Assembly (NCBI RefSeq): GCF_002288925.2
Contig: NW_022098076.1
Coordinates: 87,800,964-87,864,963 of the forward strand
DNA from: Delphinapterus leucas
Taxonomy: Eukaryota; Chordata; Mammalia; Artiodactyla; Monodontidae
Direction of reading: 5' to 3'
Length of the DNA: 64,000 bases
The notes beneath the pieces were generated by a model, which was given only the letters and a program-made list of their open reading frames with translations, did not search any database and was not told the origin of the DNA. Each line of letters opens with the position of its first letter. Position 1 is the stretch's first letter. Shown here in pieces: positions 33,445 through 45,790 of the stretch. Made by a program: the position numbers and the translations under genes.

Positions 33445-34010
33445 AAAATGCAAAGAGTCCCTGTTTATCCTCTGTGTTGTCCAGTCTGAATCTCTTTAAT
33501 AGTCAGTCTTGTGGAGAGAAATATTGCAGAGGCTAGAGTGGACCATGGCATCTTTCAAGTCAAAAGAAAAGTAGGCTAAGTCCCTAAATCTTGGGTGCTG
33601 GGTGTTGGCTGGGACCTCAGAAATGGTGCTAGAGCCTAATTGTAGAAAACCTCTGATGGTTTTCTTACCAATGCCTAAGACTCCTGAATCAGCACAGAAA
33701 AAGGAACTTTGGAGCCCACTTGGTTTTGGAGACTGCCATCAGAGCTACTGGCAGGTGGACCAGGCACCTCATCAAGAATCATAGCAGTCACTGTCCTGTA
33801 CAGGAATGGGCAGTGCTGGGGTTTCTAGGCAGATGGGTAGAGGGAAATAGAGGGACTCAGAAGGCCAGTATTAGTATTAGTATTGAGGAGTCTGGAGAGG
33901 AGGTGATATTCATGAAGGAGGTGTGCAGAACAAAGCTGAGAGTAGCTGTTTTTTGTCAGAGAAAGATGGATGTGAGGATACCTCATTAGAATTGAGGCCA
34001 ATCCTATAGG
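33445..34010. other. DIS3L2 intron 5, unassigned
   Basis: No recognised element. A short attagtatt triplicate occurs near 33869-33885. Confidence 0.5.
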
Positions 34011-34172
34011 CCAGTGCTTGTCTCTAGCTTGCAAATGATTCACCTGGGGACTTTGTTGAAATGCAAAGTATAATTTAGTAGATCTGAGGTGGTGCCCCAA
34101 ATCGTGCATTTCTAACAAGTCCCCAGTCAACATTGGTGCTACGGGTTCTGGAACCATCCTTTGAATAACAAG
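34011..34172. mobile_element. MER5A-like hAT relic
   Basis: Contains gattcacctggggactttgt, tgcatttctaacaagtcccc and a ggttctggaaccatcctttg end, the MER5A order. Confidence 0.8.
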
Positions 34173-36603
34173 GCTATAATATGTGAGTCAGGAGAAAAGA
34201 AGAAAGAAGCAGCTAGGGAACTGGGGGAAGAACTCTCTGGGCCCAGGATCTGAGACTTGGTTGGTGGGAAGATAGTTGAGGAAGAAATGTGCACCTTAAC
34301 ACTTGTGGCTGAGCCATGATGTCCCCCTGAGAGACTGGATCCTGAACCTCTTATTATTAATGACATCCTTTTGAGCAAGGATTGGAATGGATATAGAGAA
34401 AGACCTAGACTGGCAAGGAGAACCCTACCCTTTGTGTTGCTGGTAGAAGTAGAGTCGGGGTGATGACAGAGGGGCTGCCTTGGTATGTATATAGGCCCTC
34501 TTCGGCTTTCAGAAGATTTGAAATGTAGAGAGTGGCTCAGGGTTCCTTACTTGTTCCGTTTCTGTGGAGTTCCTAAAGGTCTTCACAGTGGCTGCCTGAC
34601 AACTGCTTTTTATATTAAAGTCACCCCCATTAAGTATGTCTCTTAGGCCTCATTGGAATAAGTATTTCACAGCTTCCCATTCTGAAGAGGGGAGCTCTGT
34701 TGGCTATAGCCCACCTGTGACAGTTGTTGGTGACAGGGTCAAACTAGGGAGAAGAGAATATTCAGACTGTCATCAAGAATCCCTGACATGTAGAATATAA
34801 ACATCTCAAAGCATACTGGCCAATTGTATTACAGGTTTGTTAGTACAAAAGCATATTGTTATCAAAGGAATCTGTCCTCAATGGTGTGAGCAAATGCGAA
34901 TTAATTGGATTATTCATCTTTGCTTCTCTATTCTTGTGCTCACCCCTCTTGGGTATGTAAACAACAGTTCTTTTAGGTGTAGTAGTAAATAGTCAATTTA
35001 TTTCACAGCATGTTTTTTGGCAAAATAGATAGCTGTAGAAGTATCAAGCTGTGAGGCAATAATAAAAAATAATTTGCTCTTATATAACAATTATAATTTC
35101 AGAATTCCTCCATGCTTTTAGTAGTTATATGTGATTTATTACAGTCATGTAATGGAGGATTCTTGAGGCAAATGATAGTTTCTTTGTCAATTTGGAAATT
35201 AAGCAACTTGTTTGAGAACTTGGAGTTTTGGGAAACAGAGTAGAATCCATATGTCTTGACTTAGCTTAATGTTCTTTCCTTTCCTTATGTTTGTTTTTTT
35301 TGCTCTTTTTTTTTTCCTGTGAGGGTGTGTGTATGTATTTTTATAGCCTGAGGATTTGTGGCTTTCCTCAGGTTTTCAGAGTGGATGGATGTGTCCCCAA
35401 ATGGTTAGAAGCCATTGATCTTGATGATTCTGCCTGGAACAGTTCAGGGTATCTGGTGGCTTTTCATCCTCCACCCCTCCTGCCCTGTGCTAGATGCAGG
35501 AGGTACAAACTCAAATAGGTCACATGCTTTGCTCTTAAGGTGCTTGTAGGCTGGTTGGAAGAGGGATGGGAACAGTTGTAGTATGGTTTGTACGATAGAG
35601 AAATACATATTGTTATGCGAGCACTAAACTGAGAGAATTTGGGAAGGTTTCATAGAAGGGGTTCCATTTGAACTATGGTTTGGAAGATGGGAATGGAGAA
35701 GGAGAGAGGTTTGGTTTTGTTTTAGGATGAGAATGATTTGTTTAGGGCTGAGAATTATTTGGCAGGAGAGGGTGGTGAAAATTTCCACTTTCAGGGAGGA
35801 GCATATGAAGTAAGGCTCTGTCTTTCTGCCATGCAGTTGGCTGAGTGCTGCAGCCCCTCAACCAACTCTCTTAGACACTGGCATAAGCAGGGAATTGCTA
35901 ATTGTTCCCAAGATCCCCCCCTCTAGGAAGACTAACATCCTTGACCCCCCTTTTACTGAAGCTCACAGTAAGTATCCTGCTCTTTGTAAACTCGTCTAAT
36001 TGTCATGTATTTGATCTTAGCCCCACCTCTTCCATTTTCTTTTCTTTTCCCCACCAAGTTCATCTTCCATAATCATCAACAACCTGGTCCTTTATCTTTT
36101 TTTAAACTATAATAAATTCATCCTATTATTTTTCTTCTCTTAAAAATCAAATACTATAGTACATTGCAATTAAGTGTATGTAGACTCTGTGGATGCTGCT
36201 GCTGATTGCTAACTTTTTAGTGCTAACTGTGTACCAGGAACTGTATTTACTGCTTCACACCATTCTTTAGTCTGCTTTTATCTCTATCCCAGTTTCGTGA
36301 ATGGGAAACCTGAGGTTTAGCTTAAGCATCCTACTTATTTAGGGAACAAATAAATATAACTAGGGAGTGACAGTGTTGGGATTCAAATTCACATCTCTTC
36401 ATGTCATGACCTCATTGCTATTTGTTATTCCATAGGTGCAAAGGAGAGAGTTATTTGATCTGTAGATAGATATTGTCAGGTATCATAAAAATCAACATAA
36501 ATCCAGAAAATAATAATACATGATTTAGCATTAGGCAGTATCCTGAGTTGCCATCATGGGTAAAGAAGATGACTTTATCAATTGAAACGACCAAAGGCCC
36601 AGT
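34173..36603. other. DIS3L2 intron 5, long unassigned stretch
   Basis: About 2.4 kb. A weak L2-like patch is suspected at about 35490-35560 (gtgctagatgcaggaggtac). ORFs at 34139-34378, 35291-35518 and 35738-35926 look like chance. No conserved exon was recognised. Confidence 0.5.
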
Positions 36604-36607
36604 ATTC

Positions 36608-36629
36608 TTTTTTTTTTTTTTTTTTTTTT
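36608..36629. repeat. Poly-T tract (22 T)
   Basis: Same length in copy 2 (around 54913-54934), which is unusual for an old duplication. Confidence 0.9.
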
Positions 36630-36697
36630 AAAGCAGCATATAGTATCTTTTTATTATGAGTTTTACTGGTCTTGATCTAGTATTTCAGTTAATTTTT

Positions 36698-36803
36698 TTT
36701 TAATTTTTAAAAAGTTAAAAAAATCTTTTACTTAGTAGCTTTTTATATATATATATATATTTTTAATTTTTAAAAGAATTTTAAAATCTTTTACTTAGTA
36801 GCT
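36698..36803. repeat. 63-base-period imperfect tandem repeat with (AT)n
   Basis: The block atcttttacttagtagct recurs with a 63-base step (ending at 36740 and 36803), separated by a 16-base AT run and preceded each time by a taatttttaaaa segment. Confidence 0.9.
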
Positions 36804-39800
36804 CCCAGTATTATTCTTAGAAGACAAACAATTTAGAAACAATTAATTAGAATTCGAGTGAACTGAGTGGTTGTATCCTAAGGCTAGAGAGATATGAAAG
36901 CTACCCCAGGGCATTAGGGAGGCAAGTATTGGGAATGTGTCTTACCAGACATCTGCCCTACATAACAGATCGAAACCGAGAGAGCTAACCCAATTATAAA
37001 GTGAAACCATGAGCTACAGCCCGCTGGACAAGACATAGAATCAAAGAGGTTATAGACTCAGATGCCATTCTGGCTTGTTGGCAGTGGATCTCAAATTCAT
37101 GGGACATGTGACACAGGTATTCAGAAGGCAGGTAGGCATTTGTCATATAGAGGGTGCCTTCTTCTGGGACTTTGGGACAGGGTTCTAATTCCAGAGATGT
37201 GAGACCATCTTATTACAAACAGACTGTTGGAGGCAGCCACTAGGCTGGGAGTCAAGGATAGGATTTAATCCCTGAGCTAGGAGAATTGGCTAGAGCGGTA
37301 CTGGGAGCAAGAACCAAAGCAGAAGACCAACCTTGAAAGCCAGAACTCTGGGCCTTCTTTGGCTGTACCAAAGGAGATTTGGGAACCCAGAATTCAGCTC
37401 TGGTATCTTGGATCTGGGGGTTGGGTTAAAGCTAGGCCCTCCGATAAGAGGAGCCAAAGCTGTTTAAATATTAACTTCTTTGCTTGATTGGAAACTAGGG
37501 TGAGCAGCTTAGTTGATGCAGCCATAGTGAGTAGCCCAGAGAAAATCAGAGTACAGGAAGCTGATAAGAGCGTATTAAAATTAAAATCAGGTGAAACTGT
37601 GAAACAGAAGCTGACTAGCTGAAGAGTCAGGAGTGGATTTCAAGTGAAATCTCTTCTCATTGGAACTTAGCTTCTATATTCTTCTGTCTGAATATTTAAA
37701 ATATAGTAAGACAGACTGGAATATATTTGATGTATTGATACCCAATGGAAAATTATAATGTTATTCATTTATCACCCAGGTATTTGTTGAATACCTGCAT
37801 TGTACTTGGGAATAAATCAACCAAACACTTCGTTAGCTAAGTCTAAATTTCTCTTGGGACAGGATTATTTTACTTAATTTACAACAGAGTAAAGTTTATA
37901 CATGAATTAAGAAGGATGGAAAAGCAAGGGCAATTATTCTATGTTTTCTAACATGTCTATTGTACAGTTCCTAAGAAAACTTATTTTTATGCAGAATGCT
38001 AATACTTCAGCAAGGGAATAATAGAAGTATGGATGGACATTTTGGAAGAGATTAGCACAGAAAGAACTTGAGTTTAAAAGAATAAAGGAAGTGCTGATAG
38101 GAGTAACTACTCTTGTTCTAAATTAAACAAACAAAAATCAAAGTGCACATTTAATCCCCAACTTTCAATGGCTATTCCAAACCTTCTTATGGTCACATGA
38201 AATTGGTCTAGTACAGTAAATTGTTTCCTTTGACAACTAACTTTTCCTTCAAATGATTGTTTTAAAGTTTTGTCTTCCAAGTTCTTCTTTAAATATGCAC
38301 CCATCATACTAGATTATATTTAATCCAATCTCTTATATAACCACTATCATTTTGGATTGCTCTCAATTCCAGTGGAATTCGGATTTCTTAGAACTGTTTG
38401 GTTTCTTGGCCTGCATGGCAGGCCCAAAAAAGACTTGGAAGGTACTTAATCTTGGAGGGCAAGGTCTTTGGAGCCTCCACCCATAACAGTATGGTAGGTA
38501 AGGTATATCTACTACCATGATCAGATTTTCCCAAAATTGTTATATACACAAACCTATTTTTAACAATCATCTTTTCTTCTTCTTTATTGCCAGCTCTAGG
38601 ATCAAATACATCAGGTTCTTGCCTGCTTTAAACATGCCTTCAGATCTCTGTAATTCAAATTGAAATGTCTGAAATAAGGAATGTATCATTTAAGGATAGA
38701 GTAGCTTATTTGTGCTGGGAAACTCCCAATTAATATTTCAGGATTATTTGCTAGAAAACTAATTCATTCCTCCTTAACTCCATGGAGATGGTTTGGTGAA
38801 ATTCACATTCATTGTAAGGAATGAGTTAATATAGGTAAAGTACTTAAAGCAATACTGGCATATTATAAATGCTCCAGAAATGTCAGATATTACCACTATT
38901 CTTCTTTGAAAGGAGGACTGAGAGTTACAGTTAGGCCAAGATCATAATAATGACTCAAGTTTACTATTCCCAGCTCTTGAGTTTACCACTGATAACATTT
39001 GCTCATAGCAGACATAAAATGTTCATATAAAATGTTGACATAAAATGTTGATGTCTCAGTATGCATTCCTTTGAGGAAATTGCTGGACAGTTGTATGCTA
39101 GGCAAGATTATACTGTGGAATGATGTGGTTTATTTCTTACTCATGCCCTTTGCCCATCAAGCTCATCTAGGGTTTTGTTTTCAATGATCATCACTCCAGA
39201 GCCCAGGCTGAATGGAACAGCTGCCATCAGGAGTACTCCCCTTTTCTGTGGCAGAAGGAAACAGAGCCCTGGCGGGGCCACATTTAAAATGCCTTTGTCC
39301 CAAAGCGACTTCATCAGTTCTGTTCACAACTCATTGGCCAGAATGAGTCACCTGGCCCTACTCAGCCACAAGAGGGCCAAGAAGTACAGTTCTACAAATT
39401 GTCTGCAAGTAGGGATAGCAGGAAATATCTGGTGAACTGCACTGATGACTGTCACACTGGATTAATTAGATTCATTGTACTTTGCATTCCTGACCAGCCA
39501 TCTGAAAAGTGTGTGCCACTGGTCATTAGGGAGATCAGGCGAAAATTTCTATATCATTTACTATACATACATCACCACTAATGGAAAAAGAATTCAGAAA
39601 TACCTGAAAATGATCTAGATGGTCTTTAAGATCACCCTTAGTTATGTAACTCTTGCTTTAAACTACAGTGTGTAATATAAAGTAAATTTGTTGATCTTCA
39701 AGTTAAGCTAATGGTGTAATTTTTGTAAGTGAAAAGGCAAGGAAGGTTTAAGGAAGTATACTGGCATTTATTTGGTAATATTTATAAACCATAAAGAGTT

Positions 39801-40233
39801 TATCACTAGCAGTAGTATTTTGATATTGTTGCTTGCTACTGCTATTGTTAAAATTTTCATTTTTTATTAAAATTTTTTCAATAGATATATATTATCCTAT
39901 GTTTTATAGAAACTAGTCATGATTTAGGGCATATACATAATTGTCTTATGAATTTAGGCAACTAGGGAGAGGAATATGGTAGATTTGGAAAACTATAGAT
40001 ATTTTAGTATTTTGGAGCTTGAAATGCAAGATAGGGATATAAAGTGGCAGGAGATGAGGCCGGGCTGGTAAATGGCAGGTCGGGAGGTTCACATCGTGAA
40101 ATGTCTGCATACTGTGTAAAGGAGTTCTGCCGTTATCATGTAGGTACGGGGGAGCCTTTGAAGAATTTTGAGGAGGGGTGATGTAGTCAGATTTGCATAG
40201 TAGAATATCATTTTGGTGGTAGGGTAGAGAATT
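36804..40233. other. DIS3L2 intron 5, long unassigned stretch
   Basis: About 3.4 kb without an element I can name confidently. L2-like wording is suspected near 37760-37830 (ggtatttgttgaatacctgc). An old-repeat feel at 39180-39420 (cattggccagaatgagtcac) could not be assigned. Short ORFs have no family resemblance. Confidence 0.45.
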
Positions 40234-40248
40234 TAAAGGAAAGGGGTA

Positions 40249-40594
40249 GGGACTTCCCTGGTGGCGCAGTGGTTAAGAATCTGCCTGCCAACGCAGGGGT
40301 CGCAGGTTGGAGCCATGGTCCAGGAAGATCCCACATGCCGCGGAGCAACTAAACCCGTGCGCCACAACTACTGAGCCTGTACTCTAGAGCCCGTGAGCCA
40401 CAACTACTGAGCCTCAGCACCACAGCTACTGAAGCCTGTGTGTCTAGAGCCCGTGCTCTGCAACAAGAGAAGCCACCACCACAAGAAGCCCACGCACTGC
40501 AACGAAGAGTAACCCCTGCTCGCCGCAACTAGAGAAAGCCTGCGCAACAATGAAGACCCAATGCAGCCAAAGGAAAAAAAAAAAAAATTAAACA
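40249..40594 (+). mobile_element. Long CHR-type SINE
   Basis: Plus orientation, about 345 bases, with repeated ccacaactactgagcctg units in the body and a 14-A run. Target duplication taaaggaaaggggta is at 40234-40248 and 40595-40609, identical. Confidence 0.95.
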
Positions 40595-40609
40595 TAAAGG
40601 AAAGGGGTA

Positions 40610-41393
40610 AAATTGGTGGGAGATTGATAAGAAAGTTACTTAAGGGAGACTCAGTGAGTGATGGTAAGAGTCACAGTGGCCATGTGGATTGTAAGGAGAT
40701 GAATTTAAAGACTATTTAATAAGATAGATCATGGTGATTGGATGTAGTAGGCAAGGGAGAAGGAAGAAGGCAGGATGACTCCTACATTTCAGGCTCAGGT
40801 AATTGAGGGGTTGATGGCACCATTTGCTAAGTTAGGAAGGGGAGCAGGGACATATGATGGGTTTGTTTGGACACAATGAGTTTGTGAGGCCTGAAGACAT
40901 ATAGGTGTATAGAACTGGGAGGCAGCTGGATATTAGGATTTGGAGTTCAGGAGTGAGATCTTGGCTAGAGGTAGAGATTTTGGTAACCTCAGTGGCACTT
41001 GAATAAACTGTCTGGGGATGATTTATGGAGAGATATGGCCACTGAGGATGGAGTCTGAGGAACACCAACACTTAATGGGCATGGAGAGGAAGAGGATCCG
41101 GTAAAGGAGACTGAGAAGTGGTGGCCAGAGAGGAAGGAGGAAAACCAGGAGAGAATGTTAGGCTGGGAACCAAGACAAGGGAGCATTTGAATGAGGAGGA
41201 AGTAGTCAGCAGTGCCATGTTGTTGATAGACCCAGTGAGGAATTTTAATGAGAAGTTAGATTTGGCTAACATGGAGCCATGTGTGACACTGATCAGAGCA
41301 GTTTGAAGCGGGGCATGAAGGAGGCCGTGAAAGGGTAGTGATAAGACACAAAGATGATGGTGATGGTTGTTTGGGTATGAGAAAAACTTGACT
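40610..41393. other. DIS3L2 intron 5, unassigned
   Basis: G/A-rich. Overlapping short ORFs on both strands have no recognisable product. Confidence 0.5.
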
Positions 41394-41408
41394 TAAATGT
41401 AATATCTT

Positions 41409-41772
41409 TTTAAAAAAAAAAAAAAAAATTTTATTTATTTATTTATTTTTGGTTGTGTTGGGTCTTCTTTGCTGCATGCGGGCTTTCTCTAGTTGCAGCG
41501 AGTGGGGGCTACTCTTTGTTGCGGTGCGTGGGCTTCTCATTGCGGTGGCTTCTCTTGTTGCAGAGCGCGGGCTCTAGGCACGCTGGCTTCAGTAGTTGTG
41601 GCACGTGGACTCAGTAGTTTTGGCTCGCAGGTTCTAGAGCGCAGGCTCCATAGTTGTGGCACACAGGCTTAGTTGCTCCGCGGCATGTGAGATCTTCCCA
41701 GACCAGGGCTCAAACCCATGTCCTCTGCATTGGCAGGTGGATTCTTAACCACTGCACCACCAGGGAAGTCCC
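41409..41772 (-). mobile_element. Long CHR-type SINE
   Basis: Reverse orientation. The near-identical target sites taaatgtaatatctt (41394-41408) and taaatgtagtatctt (41773-41787) differ at one base, so it is somewhat older than the neighbours with perfect duplications. The left end holds a 17-A run followed by a tttattta repeat. Confidence 0.93.
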
Positions 41773-41787
41773 TAAATGTAGTATCTT

Positions 41788-42152
41788 AAGTCAGATTTCC
41801 TAGAGGCCGAGCTTGAGATGGAGAGTCTTGCCCATCTCAAAAAGTAGTCTATTTTTATGAAAGATTTCTGAAATACACCAAGTTACTTAAAATTTAATTA
41901 GTAAAATCATGGCATAGATTAAAAGTTCAAATTTGAGAACAACGTACAGAGAACTGGATTTAACGCTAAAAGAAGTTGGGCCTGGCTGGTAAGAGAATGA
42001 ATCGATAATGCAGAGCACAGAACCGAGGGTAGAACAGGGACGTGCTCTAGAGAAAGCCATATCAGGTTTTAGAAGCAAATGCACTGGGGACAATTGGCCA
42101 GGAGAAGAGAGATGTCCGTATGGCAGTTTTGGGAACATAGGCACCTTCCAGG
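41788..42152. other. DIS3L2 intron 5, unassigned
   Basis: No recognised element. Confidence 0.5.
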
Positions 42153-42338
42153 GCAGCAGTTGGCAAACTTTCTGTAAAAGACAAGATAGTAAATGTTTGA
42201 GGCATTGTGGGCCACATGGTTCTGTCACGACTTCTCAACTCTGCCAGTGCAGCACAAAAGCAGCTCTGTTCCAGAAAAACTTCATCTTCAGAAGCAGCTG
42301 GATTTGGCCTGTGGGTGGTAGTTTGCCGACCCCTCTTC
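42153..42338. mobile_element. hAT-type DNA transposon relic (MER class)
   Basis: The ends gcagcagttggcaaactttc and gtagtttgccgacccctctt are partly inverted, and the body has ggcattgtgggccacatggt and tggatttggcctgtgggtgg. I recognise this as a mammalian MER/Charlie-type nonautonomous element but not the exact subfamily. Confidence 0.75.
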
Positions 42339-44157
42339 TAGAGGCATGATTAGACCTCATGAAGGACTTTGCTCCTGCCCAACCAACCAAGCAACTGTAG
42401 AAGCCTTGACACAGACCCCTGCTTCTCCTCCTTAAACAGCAGGACAGCTATGCTGGCAAAAGTTTTCCTGTTTTGACTCCATCTCAGTATTTCAGGCTTT
42501 TAGTTCTTGAGTCTTTTGATTTTGAATCAGACAATGTTAGAGTCTCTATCTTTGTGGGTTCTTGAAAATTAGTTTGCATGGATTCTGTGTTTTGTTTTCC
42601 TTTAGAGTTTTCTCTTTAATAATATGTGTGAACGTTAAGCTTGCAGCCTATTAAGAATTCTGTATGTATTTACCATAGTTTTAGATCATTTTTGATCAGG
42701 TTAGAAATAGATTTTGCAGATTAAGTTTTAAGTAGTATTTTTTGGAAGCAGGGGAAATTGAATGGGAAGCACACGGCCACCTTAACTTTGTTTCCTTACT
42801 ACTGCTTATTCTAGCTCCATTCAGTTTCTCATCCAGTGTCCCTGGGCTCTGCCCTTATGCTTCAGGCCTTTTTGCCATTTACTTGAGCAGTAGGTAGTAT
42901 GTATCAGTGCTTGAAGTGATCAGAGAGAAGACAAGTAGTTTTCCACTAGGTCCTTTTTAAGTGCCAAACCAGGCCCATTTGTGTCGCTGTAAAAATTGTC
43001 ATTGGTACAGGATGTAGTAGAGGAGGACAGTAGTAGGTCAGGTAAAGGTCAGTGTTTGAGACAAGTGACAAAGATCAGTTGAAAGGGATGAGTATAAGGC
43101 TACAAATGAGAAGTATGTTCATGGTCAGGAACCAAGGAGATTTCTAGCAGGTTGGGACATAGAACAAATGATGGAGATAAATGGTTTATAATATAGACTG
43201 TCAGCAGGGTCAGGGAGGGCTAGTCCACTCACGCAACTCCTCTGTCAAACCTTCGTTGAGTACTTACTATGAGTCAGGCATCATGTCGTACCTTAGGAAT
43301 ATGGTGTAGAATGAGGTAGGCGGGATCCGGTTCTGCATCTAAACCACAGAACATAGAAAACAACTTGAATAACTGTCCTCTCAATTCTCCCAAAGATGGT
43401 ACTTAAATAGTGCCATTCTAGGTTCAAAGTAGAGAAGTTAATTCATTATGTATAATGGATGCCTTAGTGTATAAGGGCTTACTTTTCTTGCGGAACCTGG
43501 ATTGAGAAAGTCAGTCCAGTAGAGCCACATGAATTGGTGAGGGCAGTGGTAGAGGAAGTCCTGGAGTGCTGTGGGAGTGCACGATAGGGATGTCCTGCTA
43601 GGCTGCATAGGATCTAGGAATGCTTTCTGGAAGAAATGAAGTCTGAATGGAAAGTAAGTTTTAACTATATGAAGAATAGGGAATAGAGACTTGATGGAAA
43701 GGAGAGCCTAGCCTGCTCTAAATCCTAAAAGTTGTTTATTAGCTGGAGTGGAGGCTGAGAGGAGAAAAGTAGTGGCTGGAGATAAGTCCTTGTCAGCCTT
43801 ATTGGGGGCTCCTTCTCACTGGGTACTGGCAAAGGCCAGTTGTAGACTCGAAGACCCAGATCTTGCTGCGTGAATGTCAAGATGAGCTGGATACTTTTGC
43901 AATTCTTGATACATGGTTATTTCTTTTCCTGGAACCACTGGTGGAATGAGGTTTGTTATACACTATGATGGAGTATCCGCAGCCTGTAAACATCCTAGTC
44001 TCAGATACTTTGGGATGAGATCTTGTTGTCTTTTGACAGTAAAGAGGTTGAGCCTTGGCAGCCTGGGTATATTGCTTTGGGGCCTTCTGTCTGTCTTCTT
44101 CAGTACATTCTTAGTGTTGGGTGTGGTATTCCTTTTGGGGTACTCTGGATCTTTGCA
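42339..44157. other. DIS3L2 intron 5, unassigned
   Basis: About 1.8 kb. An L2-like patch is suspected at about 43245-43315 (ttgagtacttactatgagtc). Otherwise nothing recognised. Confidence 0.5.
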
Positions 44158-44290
44158 ACTCAGAGTGTGGTCTGTGTACCAGCAACATTACAGAATCTTG
44201 GGCTCTACCCCAGGACCCACTGAATGAGAATCTGCATTTTAACAAGATTCCCAAGTGATTTGTATGAACATTTAATTTTAAGAAGCACTG
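44158..44290. mobile_element. MER5-like hAT relic
   Basis: Contains actcagagtgtggtctgtgt, gagaatctgcattttaacaa and agaagcactg in the MER5 order, on the opposite strand to the 34011 copy. Confidence 0.8.
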
Positions 44291-44592
44291 TTGTGGATGA
44301 TTAAAGAATTAACTCTTCTGTTCTTTTAAAATAAAAGTTACATTGGCACTATAGAGAAAGGAGGAAGATACATATGACACTATTACAGGTAATCTTGGAG
44401 GAGAGTCATGAGTGCAGTGTCACTTGTTGGGGCTTCAGAGGTTTGAAGTAATGATTTCCTTGTTTTAGCAGAATTAGACTCTGCACTTCCCCTTATACCC
44501 CCTGCTGCTTCCCCAGTTAGCTCTAGCAAATGGAGGATGGAGAGATTATTCTTATAGTTGTAGTTAGAAAAAGTCTACTAATTAGTTTATTG
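44291..44592. other. DIS3L2 intron 5, unassigned
   Basis: Nothing recognised. Confidence 0.5.
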
Positions 44593-44604
44593 AAAAAAGA
44601 TTTC

Positions 44605-44941
44605 GGGACTTCCCTGGTAGCACAGTGGTTAAGAATCTGCCTGCCAATGCAGGGGACATGGGTTTGATCCCTGGTCTGGGAAGATCCCACATGCTGCGGA
44701 GCAACTAAGCCTGTGTGCCATAACTACTGAGCCTGCTCTCTAGATCCCACGAGCCACAACTACTGAGCCCACGTGCCACAACTACTGAAGCCCGTGTGCC
44801 TAGAGCCCGTGCTCTGCAACAAGAGAAGCCACTGCATGAGAAGCCCACACACCGCAACAAAGAGTAGCCCCCTCTCGCTGCAACTAGAGAAAGTCCACGC
44901 GCAGCAGTGAAGACCCAACGCAACCGAAAAAAGAAAGGAAA
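44605..44941 (+). mobile_element. Long CHR-type SINE
   Basis: Plus orientation, about 337 bases. Target duplication aaaaaagatttc is at 44593-44604 and 44942-44953. Confidence 0.94.
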
Positions 44942-44953
44942 AAAAAAGATTTC

Positions 44954-45618
44954 AATCTGTATCTTGAGTTGTTTTTATGCCAGTAAGTTTTCTGTAACCC
45001 TCTTTCTCCCACATTTTTAGGAAATCATTTTTATATTTAGTTCAAACAATCATGTCATTCCTTGTTAGCCTCCAGTTTCATTCATTTTTTTTTCCTGAAG
45101 AATTACCTCCTACACTGTGTTTAATACATGTTTTTATGATGCAGGCTTTCTTTTTTTTTCCTAAATCACTAATTGAGACCTGATTTTAGGAGTTTGCAGC
45201 ATGTTATAGAAGTCTTTTTGAAAAGTAAGCTTACAGAATATTGAAAAAACATTTTAATGTACAGAATTTTGTATCTTGAAACACTCCAAAGTATGAAACA
45301 GCTTTTAATAACTTAAGCATTATTATTATTCTTTCTGCCCTATGCCATTGTCATATCACATGCTATTGCATCAGATGGTATTGAAAAGAAAAAGAATAAT
45401 ATAAGCTTAAAGGGTAAAAACTAGAAGAGGCAAATTTAAACAAAACCAGTCTGAAACTGTTTAAATGTCTATATTTGAAATTTATCAGAAGGATATATTA
45501 TTCTTTAATGAATAAAGCACTCACATTATCAAAATAATTTGTTATTTATAATTGGAATTATTTTTTTATTTGGATGTTTTCTTGACTTTGGTAAGATTAA
45601 TTTTCTTTCTTTCTTTTT
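44954..45618. other. DIS3L2 intron 5, unassigned
   Basis: AT-rich, nothing recognised. Confidence 0.5.
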
Positions 45619-45790
45619 TTTTTTTTTTACCGGTACGCGGGCCTCTCACTGTTGTGGCCTCTCCTGCTGCGGAGCACAGGCTCTGGCCGCGCAGGCCCAG
45701 CGGCCATGGCTCACGGGCCCAGCCGCTCTGCGGCATGTGGGATCTTCCCGGACCGGGGCACGAACCCGTGTCCCCTGCATCGGCAGGTGG
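45619..45790 (-). mobile_element. CHR-type SINE cut by the duplication junction
   Basis: Reverse orientation. Sequence runs normally from the poly-T (15 T) through gcatcggcaggtgg and stops at 45790. Intact copies continue with actctcaaccactg and the gggaagccc head, about 35 bases more. Here L1 sequence (tcaacagacgattgg) follows directly, so this is the duplication breakpoint. Confidence 0.96.

Larger units (their letters stand above)
27486..45790 (+). repeat. Large direct tandem duplication, copy 1 (18,305 bases)
   Basis: This unit is repeated head-to-tail from 45791. The offset is exactly 18,305 for every exon, SINE, L1 piece and low-complexity tract I compared, for example the T-run after 36607 (22 T in both copies), the A-runs at 40573 (14) and 41412 (17), and the (AT)n near 36745. 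One difference was found, 31437 A against 49742 G. The comparison was line-by-line sampling plus translated segments, not a full alignment. The unit starts in an L1 3' end in DIS3L2 intron 4, ends inside a CHR SINE in intron 5, and carries exon 5 only. Confidence 0.97.

Noticed and set aside
35291..35518. 75-residue ORF after a poly-T tract, considered as an unknown exon
   Set aside because: No convincing splice sites or family similarity; starts in low-complexity T-rich DNA.
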